Of a stretch of 64,000 nucleotides of DNA, positions 19,401-27,157 are shown one piece after another. The position numbers and the translations under genes are program-made. The notes under the pieces are model-generated. The model ran no database searches and was not told the DNA's origin. It was given only the letters and a program-made list of their open reading frames with translations. The stretch comes from Nocardia goodfellowii (GTDB lineage Bacteria; Actinomycetota; Actinomycetes; Mycobacteriales; Mycobacteriaceae). The first letter of the stretch is position 1; every line of letters starts with the position of its first letter. The stretch spans positions 2,542,001-2,606,000 of the forward strand of contig NZ_JAGGMR010000001.1 in assembly GCF_017875645.1 (NCBI RefSeq), in the 5' to 3' direction.

Positions 19401-19786
19401 GCGTGCTGCTCGGCGCGTCGTGGACCGTCGGCGCGGTGACGCGGCGCCTGCATCCGCACGACATCTTCGTCGTCGCGCCCTACAGCGCGCAGGTCGGCCG
19501 GATCCGAACCCTGCTGGCGCGCGCCAAGATCGAGGATGTGCTGGTCGGCACTCCGGACCGGTTCCGCGGGCGCGAGGCCGCCGTGGTCTTGCTGTCGATG
19601 ACCACCTCCAGCCCGGCCGACGCGCCCTTCGGCATGCCGTTCCTGTTGTCGCGCGACCTTATTCGTTCGGCCCTGTGCCGGGCGATGTGGAAGGCGGTCA
19701 TCATCAGGTCGCCGCTGCTCACCGAGTACCTGCCGCTCACTCCGGCCGAGTTGCCCGATCTGGCGGGGTTCCTGCGGCTCAGCTGA
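16415..19786 (+). CDS. TM0106-type RecB-like nuclease/helicase homologue with degenerate active sites
   Basis: 1123 residues from a TTG preceded by AGGAGG. The architecture follows the actinobacterial TM0106-family proteins: a RecB-like nuclease region (to about 215), a Cys cluster (ACGRCATC near 227), a helix-hairpin-helix-like segment, an RNase H-like region (about 320-460) and a superfamily I helicase/AAA half (about 740-1123). Walker A is intact (GPSGTGKTST, near 757). Elsewhere the key residues are replaced: the D-x-K core of the nuclease is TVQGT, the DIEGDP RNase H motif is TIEDVP, Walker B DEAGQF is ADAGGF, motif III reads GDPVPTATQ, and the final arginine motif is SALCRAMWKA. In mycobacteria Rv1251c (about 1139 residues, beside deaD) is the likely counterpart. 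It probably binds nucleotide but lacks nuclease and helicase activity. Confidence 0.85.
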   Translation: MFVFGDRVVCTAVDLVRAARCEFELLRTLDAQLGYLSGSAAADSAAPTLGGVVADTDPAALLRLADFRERFGATMVEVPSARSDSGDPADRVAALRAAHAETVGALRSGVHVIAGATFFDGAFACSCDFLVRAGHRVRYTVQGTAPGEAELVGAALELAACADALDSSGALTAPTVRLYLDTAATDFPLTDLVPVYQARRRRLARILDEKLSELLPVQWGDPRYLACGRCATCSTALTAARDLMLVAGMPSPARARLREAGVATIDRLAGLDATVPGLPPRTFATLRRQARIQLRSGVSGPPAHALLDARALGALPPVSPGDLALTIEDVPGQTFTVELGGAGAVRLLFQVPPGPDADVEQRRALVEVIEYLARQRRQYPAMRVYHYRRAVRDALLRCTGRLGAGEELVEELLHAGVLIDLYPIVRAAVVVGAQSYRLESLRPVLDAASTAEQDCVTVLRLRDWLLERAAEARPDTPVEPAGSWSSAPTGGDDPAVAARPSSLEAALTEFAATHRQSRPTVRGERKAARATPHPAALMAAVLGYQRRERRPLRLAHADRLDHPVDEWAEAPGVLVADWGTVDTKWHHSLNRPTMRRYLTLTGRIGTGWAHGVALTPGTTVYTLYDRPMAGESATAVGKRATATATVLGCSVDANFDDTVRLEELLPAGCAPYDDLPTAIAPGLPAWDANIESTVELAAQQLLVTLPEIPCEAVFDILARRAPRLRGGGGLPEVHGDHAAAITTAMRYLDHSYIAVQGPSGTGKTSTAARVIERLVTRQKWRIGVVAHAHSTVENMLDAVVEIGVLPELVGKKDVEAVKPEWAVIDAAKYRRFLDNAVNGCVIGGTPADFADENLIPHDGLDLLVIADAGGFALADTVAVGLSARNLLLLGDPVPTATQGAHPEPVGESVLGWLTEGRAVLPAERGYFLDRTWRLHPRVCEPISRVCYDNRLRSNETVTLARQLDGVPPGVETVPIEHYGNTTESVAEAKEVVRRIRVLLGASWTVGAVTRRLHPHDIFVVAPYSAQVGRIRTLLARAKIEDVLVGTPDRFRGREAAVVLLSMTTSSPADAPFGMPFLLSRDLIRSALCRAMWKAVIIRSPLLTEYLPLTPAELPDLAGFLRLS

Positions 19787-19808
19787 GCGGGCCGGCATAC
19801 CGGCGTAC

Positions 19809-20342
19809 TCAGGAGAGCTCGGTGACGATAATGGCGAGTGCGAGCAGGGTGTCCAGGACCATGCAGAACTCCGCGAGGGATCGGGACACAACGCGATCGG
19901 CGCGGAAGTGGTAGTAGTCCCAGGCGGTGTGGCCGAGCAGCCCCGCCGCGACCAGGTAGGCGCCGAACTGCTCGTGCACGACCAGCGCGGTCAGCGCCAC
20001 CGCGCCGAAAGCGAGCATGGCCAGGCCCTGCACGGTGATGTCGCGATGATTGAGCACGGCATAGATCGCCAGCGGCACGGCCAGGACGAGCAGGACGGCG
20101 GTGCTGTCCAATCCGGCGAGCTTGGCGACCGTGATGATGACGAAGGTGCCGAAGAACAGCGGCCAGGCGACGGATTGGCGGCCGAGAGCCGCGGCCCCGA
20201 GATAGATCATCGCCGAGGCCGCGACGATCTGCGCCAGGTCGACGCCGCTGGCCAGGTCGTAGGCGGTGAGCGCGGCGAAGGCGATGCCGGCCAGGGTGGG
20301 CCAGCGGCGAGCAGGTGCCAGCTGGTGCGTGCGAGTTGTCAT
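19809..20342 (-). CDS. Integral membrane protein of unknown function
   Basis: 177 residues with five or six predicted membrane helices (for example TLAGIAFAALTAYDLASGV, AWPLFFGTFVIITVAKLAG, VLLVLAVPLAIYAVLN, MLAFGAVALTALVV, CMVLDTLLALAIIVTEL). A conserved-looking aromatic loop GHTAWDYYHFRADRVVSRS lies between helices. No transporter or enzyme motif is recognised. It is divergent from the GlxA-type regulator gene across 97 bases, so the regulator may control it. The start is ATG 20342. Confidence 0.75.
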   Translation of the reverse strand: MTTRTHQLAPARRWPTLAGIAFAALTAYDLASGVDLAQIVAASAMIYLGAAALGRQSVAWPLFFGTFVIITVAKLAGLDSTAVLLVLAVPLAIYAVLNHRDITVQGLAMLAFGAVALTALVVHEQFGAYLVAAGLLGHTAWDYYHFRADRVVSRSLAEFCMVLDTLLALAIIVTELS

Positions 20343-20439
20343 GGGTCCACGGTCCGGCGGCGACCGGCACCGCTCCAGCGCGGCGGACAGAGATGGCGGT
20401 AATCCTGGGATTCGTGTCCGCGCGGCTAGGATCGAGGGT

Positions 20440-21426
20440 GTGAACGAAGCGCTCGTCGTGGTGGTCGGCTACCACGGCGTCGAATTGCTCGACATCGCGT
20501 GCGTGACCTCGAGTCTGGACATGGCCAATCGAATGGGCGCCGCGCCGCGCTATCGCATGGTGGTAGTGACGCCGGGCGGTGCGCCGGTGGAATGCAATTC
20601 CGGCCTGAGCCTGCCGGGCCAGGAAGCCTTGGAGCAGTTCAACCAAACCATCGACACCCTCGTCGTTTCCGGCGGCCTCGGCCATTGCGACGCGGCGGCG
20701 GACGCGAAGATCGTCGGCCACGTCCGCCGGCTCGCCCGCCAGTCCCGGCGCGTCGCCTCGATCTGCACCGGCGCCACGGTGCTCGCCGCCACCGGCCTGC
20801 TGGACGGGAAAAGCGTGACCACGCACTGGTTCTACGCCGATGAGCTGGCCAAGAGCTATCCGAAGGCCCAGGTCGACCCGAACCCCATCTTCGTGCGCGA
20901 CGGGAACGTGGCCACCTCCGGCGGCGTCACCAGCGCCCTCGACCTGACCCTCGCGTTCATCGAGGAGGATCACGGCGCGGAGGTCGCCCGCCGCGTCGCG
21001 ATGGGGCTGGTCACCTATCTGCGCCGGCCCGGAAGCCAGTCGCAGGTCAGCACTTTCGTGGCGAGCCCGCCGCCGGAACATCCGCTGGTGCGCCGCGTCG
21101 TCGAGTACATCGGCGCGCATCTCGACGGCGACCTCGACGGTCCGGCGCTCAGCGCCGTCGCCGGCACCAGCGACCGGCACCTCACCCGACTGTTCGTCCA
21201 GGAAATCGGCGAAACCCCGGGCAAATACGTGCGACGCATCCGCGCCGACACCGCCGCCCGGCTGCTGCGCTCGACCGGTCTGCGGCTGGACGAGATCGCC
21301 GGGCACTGCGGCTACAGCTCAGCAGAAACCCTCCGCCAAGCGTTCACGGCCCGGTTCGGCCAAAGCCCCTCCGCCTACCGCACGGCCCACCGCCGCCAGG
21401 ACGGAACAGCCGTCAGCGCAAGGTGA
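20440..21426 (+). CDS. GlxA-family AraC-type transcriptional regulator with DJ-1/PfpI domain
   Basis: 328-residue regulator. Residues 1-170 form a DJ-1/PfpI-like sensor domain with the conserved Cys in ASICTGATVLA; residues 220-320 carry two AraC-type helix-turn-helix units (ALSAVAGTSDRHLTRLFVQE, then DEIAGHCGYSSAETLRQAF). Such proteins usually activate catabolic or redox genes in response to a small metabolite. The GTG at 20440 follows TAGGAT (20426-20431) at leaderless spacing. The frame is open further upstream, but that part overlaps the divergent gene and is not coding-like. Likely targets are itself and the membrane-protein gene at 19809. Confidence 0.9.
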   Translation: MNEALVVVVGYHGVELLDIACVTSSLDMANRMGAAPRYRMVVVTPGGAPVECNSGLSLPGQEALEQFNQTIDTLVVSGGLGHCDAAADAKIVGHVRRLARQSRRVASICTGATVLAATGLLDGKSVTTHWFYADELAKSYPKAQVDPNPIFVRDGNVATSGGVTSALDLTLAFIEEDHGAEVARRVAMGLVTYLRRPGSQSQVSTFVASPPPEHPLVRRVVEYIGAHLDGDLDGPALSAVAGTSDRHLTRLFVQEIGETPGKYVRRIRADTAARLLRSTGLRLDEIAGHCGYSSAETLRQAFTARFGQSPSAYRTAHRRQDGTAVSAR

Positions 21427-21473
21427 GCGCGTGCGGGCCGCGGTGTGGTCTCAGCCGCGAGCACGGACGCCGG

Positions 21474-21857
21474 TCAGGCGAAGGGCTCCAGGACGAATCG
21501 GCCCCAGGCGATGAAGCCCGCGAGCAGGATGTAGCCGGCGTTCGCCACCGCGAATTTATAGCCACCCGCATACCGAAGATGCGTGATCATCGCGCCGATC
21601 ATCAGCAGGATCCAGCCGACGGCCGTCACCGGCACCAGCACGGGGACGATATCGAATGCGGCGGGCAAGATCAGACCGGCCGCGGCCAGGATTTCCACGA
21701 CGCCGAGGGTTTTGACGAAGGTGTCGCTCGATTCCCCGACCCACTCACCGCCGGCTCGCCCGCCCAGCTTCTCCTTGGGCAGGGCCAGCTTGACGACGCC
21801 GCTGGCCAGCGCGGCCGCGGCGAGCAGACCGGCGGCGATCCACAGGGCGATGTGCAT
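21474..21857 (-). CDS. DoxX family membrane protein
   Basis: 127 residues with four hydrophobic helices, starting at ATG 21857 behind a GAGGAG. The pattern (ALWIAAGLLAAAALASGVVKL, then VVEILAAAGLILPA, VGWILLMIGAMITHLRYAG and AGYILLAGFIAWGRF) is that of the DoxX/DoxD-like family, including the HLRYAG turn. Family members take part in thiol redox balance and membrane stress, but the reaction is unknown. It stands alone, convergent with the GlxA-type regulator. Confidence 0.85.
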   Translation of the reverse strand: MHIALWIAAGLLAAAALASGVVKLALPKEKLGGRAGGEWVGESSDTFVKTLGVVEILAAAGLILPAAFDIVPVLVPVTAVGWILLMIGAMITHLRYAGGYKFAVANAGYILLAGFIAWGRFVLEPFA

Positions 21858-21946
21858 GATGTTCTCCTCTGTTGTCCAGGTTCGACATCAAGACACCACC
21901 GGCGGCACCGATGTGACAGCAGGTGAGGCAGGTCACTACGTCTGCG

Positions 21947-22837
21947 TTACCAGGCCTGTGCGTAGGCGGTGGTCTTCTTCTCCGCGGCGGTGAGCATGGG
22001 CCGCAGGGCATCCCGGAAACCTTCGGCGTCCACGGGGGTGATGTCGACGTCGGTGCCGGTGCGGACGGTGTAGCGGCCGTCGCCGCGGACATCGATCCAG
22101 CAGAGGACGCCGAAGGGGTGCAGATCGCCACCCGGGCGGCGGATGGAGACGACGATCTGGCCGATGCCGTCGCGCGGGTGGTTGAGGAGTTTGCGGATCC
22201 GCGCCGGCGTGGTCGGGCCGGCGACCTGCATGGTGACCATGTCGCGGCTGTCCTCGGTGACCTTCGCCAGCGGCGCGGTCAACCGGGCCAGGGTGCCGGG
22301 GGAATTCTTCGGCAGCATCGAAACCATCCGCGAGGCCAGGCTTTTCGGAGTGGTGACGAACAGCCGGATATCGCCGCCGCGATCGGGAGTCGCGCCCGGG
22401 CGCTGCGCGGCCACCACGGCGATGTTGCCGGAGATGGCGCCGAGAATGCGTACCGGGCGGGTGGATTCGTCGTCATCGTCGTCCGGCTCCATGCGGGGAA
22501 CCGGTGGACCGACCGTGCCGGGTAGCGCCTCCTGGCGTAGCTGCTCGGCCGGAGCGGCCGGGTCACCCGCCTGTCGTTCGCCGAAAACTTCCACGCGGAC
22601 AGCCGGATCGGCCAGCGCACGCAGCGCCGCCGCCAATTCGGCGTCGAGCACCTGGTCGCACCATTGCTCGAGCGCGGGTAACTGGTCCGCGCGCTCGGCG
22701 GTGTCGCGGGCGGAGAGTCGGACCGCCAGTGGATAGGGAATGCGGTCACCGTCGGTGCGGGACCAGGCCAGCGCGAACTGGTCCGGACTCAAAGTCCAGT
22801 TCATGGCCGAATTCGCGGGTGATACAGGCGCGTTCAC
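21947..22837 (-). CDS. EspG-type ESX (type VII) secretion chaperone
   Basis: About 296 residues of the EspG family, cytosolic chaperones that bind the tips of PE-PPE pairs and deliver them to an ESX secretion system. The family pattern starts at MNWTLSPDQFALAWSRTDGD (ATG 22804) and continues with PYPLAVRLSARDTAERA, a central acidic run (PDDDDDESTRPVRILG) and MVTMQVAGPTTPARIRKLL. I place the start at GTG 22837, which overlaps the stop of the upstream PPE-like gene by four bases (GTGA), because neither ATG (22804 or 22852) has a good ribosome-binding site. It is the last gene of the 25259-21947 operon. Confidence 0.8.
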   Translation of the reverse strand: MNAPVSPANSAMNWTLSPDQFALAWSRTDGDRIPYPLAVRLSARDTAERADQLPALEQWCDQVLDAELAAALRALADPAVRVEVFGERQAGDPAAPAEQLRQEALPGTVGPPVPRMEPDDDDDESTRPVRILGAISGNIAVVAAQRPGATPDRGGDIRLFVTTPKSLASRMVSMLPKNSPGTLARLTAPLAKVTEDSRDMVTMQVAGPTTPARIRKLLNHPRDGIGQIVVSIRRPGGDLHPFGVLCWIDVRGDGRYTVRTGTDVDITPVDAEGFRDALRPMLTAAEKKTTAYAQAW

Positions 22838-24132
22838 TCCAGTTCGGTCCATTCGCCGACCACCGGGGGCGTGGTCGGGTCCATCGAGCCGATCAGCTCA
22901 CGAGGTTCGTCGGCGGGCTCGAGGAAGGTGAGTTCGTCGTCGCTCCAATGCAATTCGTCGTCCTCGTAGTCGTCCTCGTGGGACGACGCGGGCCCGGGAC
23001 GGGGTCCGGCGCTGGAGCCCTGCCGCGGCGTGTCGCCGCCCGCTGCCAGCGCGCCGCCCATGAGTCCACCCATGGCGCCGACGCCCGCGCCGGTGACCAC
23101 ATCACTGCTGGTATCGCGTTTGCGTTCCTCGCGTTTGCGCTCGTCGTCAGCGTTGGCGGCGGTCGTGGCGAAGCCGCTGGGCACGGTCGGCGCGGCAGTC
23201 GCGGGGGAAACCGGCGCGCCGACCGGGTTGGGGCCGAGGCGATCCGGAGTAGCCGCGGCCGCCGGTGTCGTCGGCGCCGTCGGTGCGGTGGCGGCTGCCG
23301 GAGCCGTGGTGGCCGAGGCGGGCGCGGTGTCCCCGGGGACCGGGATGCTCGGCAGACTCGTGACGGGCAGCGCGGTCGCGGGCGCGGTCTCGCCCGGTTC
23401 CGGCTCGGATGCGGCCGGTTCCGGCGTCTGCGCCGCGGGCTGGGAGCTGCCGGGAACGAACGAAACCTGCTGCGCCACAGGGGTTTCGGTATCGGTCGCC
23501 GGGGCCTGTGCGGTGAGCGCGGGCGCGGACGGGCTCGACGCGGCGATCGGCGTGCCGACCTCCGCCGCGCCGGGGAACGCGGGCACCCCGGCCCCGCTCT
23601 GGATGAACGCGTTCGTATAGATGCTCTCCATCGCCGCCACCACGTCCTGGCGATCGTTCTCGACGGACTTCTGTGTCGCGGCATTGCCGGTGGCCTGTGC
23701 CGGATCCAGCAGCGCCGCACCCAGATCCGGTTCCTCGTTCGAGGGGATGCCGACCGCCGAGCGCAGGGCTTCGGCGGCGTCCCCGGCCTGGCCGAGCCGC
23801 TGCGCCACCGTGGACATCACGTCGGCCAGTAGGCTGCCCCGCTGTTCGAAGGCGCGCACCGCCTCCGCGGCGGTCTGCGCGGCGGCGCCACGCCAGCCGT
23901 CGGAGATGGCGGCGCGAATCTCGGTGTGCGCCTGGGTTACCGCGTCGGCCAGACCGGTCGCGGTCTGCTGCCAGGCCTGCTGTCCCGCGCTGAGCACGGT
24001 CGGGTCCATGAGCTGGACCTTGTCGTGGATCTCCTGGTGTGTGATGTTGTCGAAGATTTCCACGGTGGGCACATAATCCGGATCGGTGCGGGTGTGCGGC
24101 CAGCGTTCGGCGGTGACTTGGATTTCACGCAT
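22834..24132 (-). CDS. PPE-like ESX substrate with long Pro/Ala-rich tail
   Basis: 432 residues. The first 170 are helical with ESX-substrate features: VLSAGQQAWQQTATGLADAV, then a W-x-G turn in ISDGWRGAAAQTAAEAVRAF, in the manner of PPE/WXG100 proteins. Residues 190-340 are a low-complexity Pro/Ala/Thr/Glu linker; a glycine-rich segment GAGVGAMGGLMGGAL and an acidic tail (HEDDYEDDELHWSDDE) follow. The gene overlaps the small upstream gene by eight bases and the EspG gene by four. The expected partner is the 126-residue upstream product. Whether it belongs to ESX-1-like or another system cannot be told from this window. Confidence 0.75.
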   Translation of the reverse strand: MREIQVTAERWPHTRTDPDYVPTVEIFDNITHQEIHDKVQLMDPTVLSAGQQAWQQTATGLADAVTQAHTEIRAAISDGWRGAAAQTAAEAVRAFEQRGSLLADVMSTVAQRLGQAGDAAEALRSAVGIPSNEEPDLGAALLDPAQATGNAATQKSVENDRQDVVAAMESIYTNAFIQSGAGVPAFPGAAEVGTPIAASSPSAPALTAQAPATDTETPVAQQVSFVPGSSQPAAQTPEPAASEPEPGETAPATALPVTSLPSIPVPGDTAPASATTAPAAATAPTAPTTPAAAATPDRLGPNPVGAPVSPATAAPTVPSGFATTAANADDERKREERKRDTSSDVVTGAGVGAMGGLMGGALAAGGDTPRQGSSAGPRPGPASSHEDDYEDDELHWSDDELTFLEPADEPRELIGSMDPTTPPVVGEWTELE

Positions 24133-24505
24133 TGGGCACTCCCAGGTCCATGCGGCCGACGGCGACCGCGAGTTCCTCGTCGCCGCGCTGGTAGGCCGCG
24201 GCGGCGGCGCGGAGGGTCTGCGCGAGTTCGCGGGCGGCGGCGGCGTAGTCCCGCAGTTCGGTCAGCGCCACCGCGGCCTTGTTCTCGAAGCCGCCGCGCA
24301 GCGCCGCGCCGGAGTCGAAGCCGCCGAAACCGGGCAGCGTGGTGGCCGCGCGCAGCACTTCGATCTGGGCTTCGACCTGTTCGGCGAGCAATTCGTACCG
24401 TCGCGCGCACTTCTCGTGCGCCCCGTCGGCGACGAGCACGCCGTCGATCCAGAGCTGACCGTCCTGGACCGCCTGGTTCAAGGTTGTCGTATTCGGCTGC
24501 ACCAC
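24125..24505 (-). CDS. Small ESX substrate/PE-like protein with YxxxD signal
   Basis: 126 residues, two long helices split by a turn (GFDSGAALRGGFENKAAVAL), ending with AAAYQRGDEELAVAVGRM. The YQRGD is the general type VII secretion signal YxxxD/E in the right place after the second helix. It would pair with the PPE-like product encoded immediately downstream (eight-base overlap) and be chaperoned by the EspG product. The start is GTG 24505 behind AAGGGGGA, seven bases after the hydrolase gene. It belongs to the EspC/DUF2580-like or PE-like class; I cannot separate the two by eye. Confidence 0.75.
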   Translation of the reverse strand: MVQPNTTTLNQAVQDGQLWIDGVLVADGAHEKCARRYELLAEQVEAQIEVLRAATTLPGFGGFDSGAALRGGFENKAAVALTELRDYAAAARELAQTLRAAAAAYQRGDEELAVAVGRMDLGVPNA

Positions 24506-24512
24506 ATCCCCC

Positions 24513-25259
24513 TTACGTCGTCACCGCACCGTCGTGCCGGCCGGCCACACCCGCCGGCGCCACGACTTCCCGCATCCACTGCGCGATGTCGGCCGCGACC
24601 CGCGCGTGCACGGGTTCGTGCAGCAGGTCGTGCCCGGCATCGTCGTACTCGAACAAACTTACCCAGTTGTGGCGGTCAGTCCAGTCCCGTATTGCATCGA
24701 TCGGCGCTCGGCGGTCGTCCACACCGTGTACCGCGAGGATCGGCAGGCCACGCGGCAGCGGCGTGCCCAGCCCGCCTGGGAAGCCGCCGCCGAGTGCGCG
24801 CTCGGGCACGCCGGACAGCACCAGCCCCGCCAGCGCGGTCGGTTCCACGCTCGGGACCAGCGGCCAACGCGCCGCGACCGTGGAAATGTCCATGCCCGAG
24901 GCGTTTTTCGGTACCGCCGCGCCGAGCAGACCGAGCACCGTGACGGCGCCCAGTGAATGTCCCATCAACAGCAGCGGCGCACCCGGTGCCTCGGCGCGCA
25001 CCAGTTCGATCAGGCGCAGCGCGTCCGCGACGAGTTCGGCCGGCGTGCCCGGACTTTCCGGCGTGCCCTCACTGAGCCCGTGGCCCGCGGTATCCAGTGC
25101 CCACATCTCGAATCCTGCGGCCCGCACCGTTTTCGCGAAACGGTGATAGTGACCGGTGTGCTGACCGATACCGGGCAGCAGCACCAGTGCCGCCGCAGGC
25201 TGGTCGACGGGCCAGCGCCGATAGTGCAACCGGCCCCGGACACCGTCGAAGAATGGCAT
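24513..25259 (-). CDS. Alpha/beta hydrolase (monoacylglycerol-lipase-like)
   Basis: 248-residue cytosolic hydrolase. The catalytic set is visible: nucleophile Ser102 in LLMGHSLGAVT, Asp181 or Asp182 in LAVHGVDDRRAP and His210 in YDDAGHDLLHEP. The oxyanion-type segment is LLPGIGQHTGHYHRFA. The pattern resembles Rv0183-type monoacylglycerol lipases. Seven bases separate its stop from the start of the small ESX gene, so it is likely the first gene of the four-gene ESX operon; whether it acts on a lipid linked to that export route is speculation. Confidence 0.88.
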   Translation of the reverse strand: MPFFDGVRGRLHYRRWPVDQPAAALVLLPGIGQHTGHYHRFAKTVRAAGFEMWALDTAGHGLSEGTPESPGTPAELVADALRLIELVRAEAPGAPLLLMGHSLGAVTVLGLLGAAVPKNASGMDISTVAARWPLVPSVEPTALAGLVLSGVPERALGGGFPGGLGTPLPRGLPILAVHGVDDRRAPIDAIRDWTDRHNWVSLFEYDDAGHDLLHEPVHARVAADIAQWMREVVAPAGVAGRHDGAVTT

Positions 25260-25401
25260 GCTTCGATACTGTCAAATCCGCTGCGTCTCAGGCGAGTTCC
25301 GTGGGGAATACCGGACGGTCATCCGCGGCCGCTCCGAGGGAAGCGCCCCGGGTGACGGCCGCACTAGACTTCGGCGGGTCGGAGATCTGGGAGGATTCGG
25401 A

Positions 25402-26301
25402 ATGTTCATCCGCAAGCTCGCTGCCCTTGTCGCTCTGAGCTGCGTGGGAGCAGGTCTGTCGGTCCCTGCGGCAGTCGCCGATCCGATCGCGGCCTGCCTG
25501 CCCGCCCGGGTCACCACCGCACTGCCCGCCGGTACTCCGATGCTGGATTGGTCGGAGAACATCGGCTACGACCGCCGGGGCAATCTGTGGCTCGCGCGGT
25601 TGTACCGCAATGAGGTGCAGCGCTACGACAACACCGGCAAACTGACCGCCACGATTCCGGTGGCGTTCCCCGGGGCGGTCCGCCTGGGGCCCGACGGCCT
25701 GCTCTATGTCGTCTACGGTGACGCGCCGAGCAGCGCGGTAATCCCTGGCGGCGTAGTCCGATTCGATCCCGATGCCGCCGACCCGCGCCCGGAGGTGTTC
25801 GCCTCCGGTTTCACCATGCCCAACGGCGCGGCTTTCGATGCCGAGGGCAATCTCTACGTGGCGGCCACCGGCACCGGTGTCATCCGCATCGGCCGCGACG
25901 GTGCCGTGGACAAGGGCTGGACCGCGCGGGCCGCCGGCACCGGGGCCAACGGGATCGTGGTGCGCGGCGACACCGTCTATCTCACGTCCAACGCGAATCC
26001 GCTGGGGCGGGTGCTCAGCTTCCCGATCGCCGACCCGGAGCGCCGGACGGTCCTGGCGGACCTGTCCACGTCCCTCGGCATTCCGGATTTCGCCGATGAT
26101 CTGCATGTCGACGGCTCGGGGGTGCTCTACGTCACCACCGTGTCGGGCCAACTCGTGCGAATCGATCCCGCCACGGGCGGCGTGTGCTCGGTGCTGAGTA
26201 CCGAACCGATGACCGCTGTGGTCGCGGTGCCGGGCCGGACGGATGAATTGCTGGCGAGTACCGAGGCCGGGGGAGTGCTGCGCATTCGCCTGGCAGGTTG
26301 A
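25402..26301 (+). CDS. Secreted SMP-30/gluconolactonase-like beta-propeller
   Basis: 299 residues beginning with a Sec signal peptide (FIRKLAALVALSCVGAGLSV, cleavage after PAAVA). The mature part has repeated blades of the SMP-30/NHL type: YDRRGNLWLARLYRNEVQRY, LGPDGLLYVVYGD, FDAEGNLYVAATGTGVIRI, and VDGSGVLYVTTVSGQLVRID. Such proteins are lactonases or non-enzymatic binding propellers; no catalytic claim is safe. The ATG at 25402 has GGGAGGA seven bases upstream; the open frame further upstream is noncoding. It is divergent from the hydrolase/ESX operon across 142 bases. Confidence 0.85.
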   Translation: MFIRKLAALVALSCVGAGLSVPAAVADPIAACLPARVTTALPAGTPMLDWSENIGYDRRGNLWLARLYRNEVQRYDNTGKLTATIPVAFPGAVRLGPDGLLYVVYGDAPSSAVIPGGVVRFDPDAADPRPEVFASGFTMPNGAAFDAEGNLYVAATGTGVIRIGRDGAVDKGWTARAAGTGANGIVVRGDTVYLTSNANPLGRVLSFPIADPERRTVLADLSTSLGIPDFADDLHVDGSGVLYVTTVSGQLVRIDPATGGVCSVLSTEPMTAVVAVPGRTDELLASTEAGGVLRIRLAG

Positions 26302-26542
26302 CGCGCCGCTGGCTGCGGAAGCGCCCTGGTCGTGCCGGTGCGATGCGCTGGCCTGCTATGTGACTCGAGTCTCACTTTCGGCCCGGAACCGTTCCCTGAC
26401 CGGGGGCCGGTTGTCGGTGACCCATTTGTTCATCTGCTGTTGGGTTTAAGTTCACCTACCGCGACCAGTCTGTGACCTTCTAAACCAGACCGCGCGCCCG
26501 GTTATGGCCGCGGGTTCTGCACACGAGTCAGCCAGGAATCCC

Positions 26543-27106
26543 ATGTCATTGCGCAAACTGTTCCCCCTCGCGGTCATCGTCACGCTCTCGGCCGCCCCGG
26601 TCTACGCCGCAGCCGAGGTCCCCGGCGTTCCCGAGCCGCTGCAGCAGCCGGCCCAGCAACTGCAACAGCAGGCGCAACAGGTTCAGCAGGGCCTTCCGCA
26701 GGACCAGCAGAATCAGGTCCAAGGCCTGGTCCAGCAACTCCCCGCGCCCTTCGCCGGCCTGCTGCCGCCCCCGGCCCCGCTGTTCTCCGACGACCTCGAC
26801 GGCTGGATCCACCACGCCCTGCACGTCATGTCCAAGCACGGCATCCCCGGCAGTTTCGAGGGCATCCACCGCAATATCCTCCGCGAATCCGGCGGCAACC
26901 CCCACGCCATCAATCTCTGGGACTCCAACGCCGCCGCCGGCATCCCCTCCAAGGGCCTGCTCCAGGTAATCGACCCCACCTTCGAGCGCTACCACGTAGA
27001 GGGAACCTCCTGGGACATCTACGACCCCGTCGCCAACATCACCGCCGCCTGCAACTACGCCGCCGCCCGCTACGGCTCCATCGACAACGTCTTCGGCGCC
27101 TACTGA
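26543..27106 (+). CDS. Secreted lytic transglycosylase (SLT domain)
   Basis: 187-residue cell-wall enzyme that cleaves peptidoglycan between MurNAc and GlcNAc. A signal peptide (SLRKLFPLAVIVTLSAAPVY, cut near YAAA) is followed by a Gln-rich, coiled-coil-like stretch (QQPAQQLQQQAQQVQQGLPQ), then an SLT domain: ILRESGGNPHAINLWD with the catalytic Glu, GLLQVIDPTF, and ACNYAAARYGSI. The domain is compact, as in actinobacterial Rpf-like/SLT proteins. The ATG 26543 has AGGAA upstream. In the 241 bases before the gene I looked for a c-di-AMP riboswitch, common ahead of such genes, and did not find one. Confidence 0.9.
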   Translation: MSLRKLFPLAVIVTLSAAPVYAAAEVPGVPEPLQQPAQQLQQQAQQVQQGLPQDQQNQVQGLVQQLPAPFAGLLPPPAPLFSDDLDGWIHHALHVMSKHGIPGSFEGIHRNILRESGGNPHAINLWDSNAAAGIPSKGLLQVIDPTFERYHVEGTSWDIYDPVANITAACNYAAARYGSIDNVFGAY

Positions 27107-27157
27107 CCCGCTGAAAACCCGTGTGTCGCACCCGATCCCGGAGTAGTTTGCCTGAAC

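Noticed and set aside
17789..19891. 700-codon minus-strand open frame opposite the RecB-like gene
   Set aside because: Shadow of the plus-strand gene; no ribosome-binding site, no family resemblance.
22852..22852. ATG 22852 as start of the EspG gene
   Set aside because: It would overlap the PPE-like gene by 19 bases and has no ribosome-binding site; GTG 22837 gives the four-base coupling overlap seen elsewhere in the operon.
26302..26542. Possible c-di-AMP (ydaO-type) riboswitch ahead of the transglycosylase gene
   Set aside because: Looked for because such switches often precede actinobacterial cell-wall hydrolases; I could not find the conserved stems or purine-rich core.
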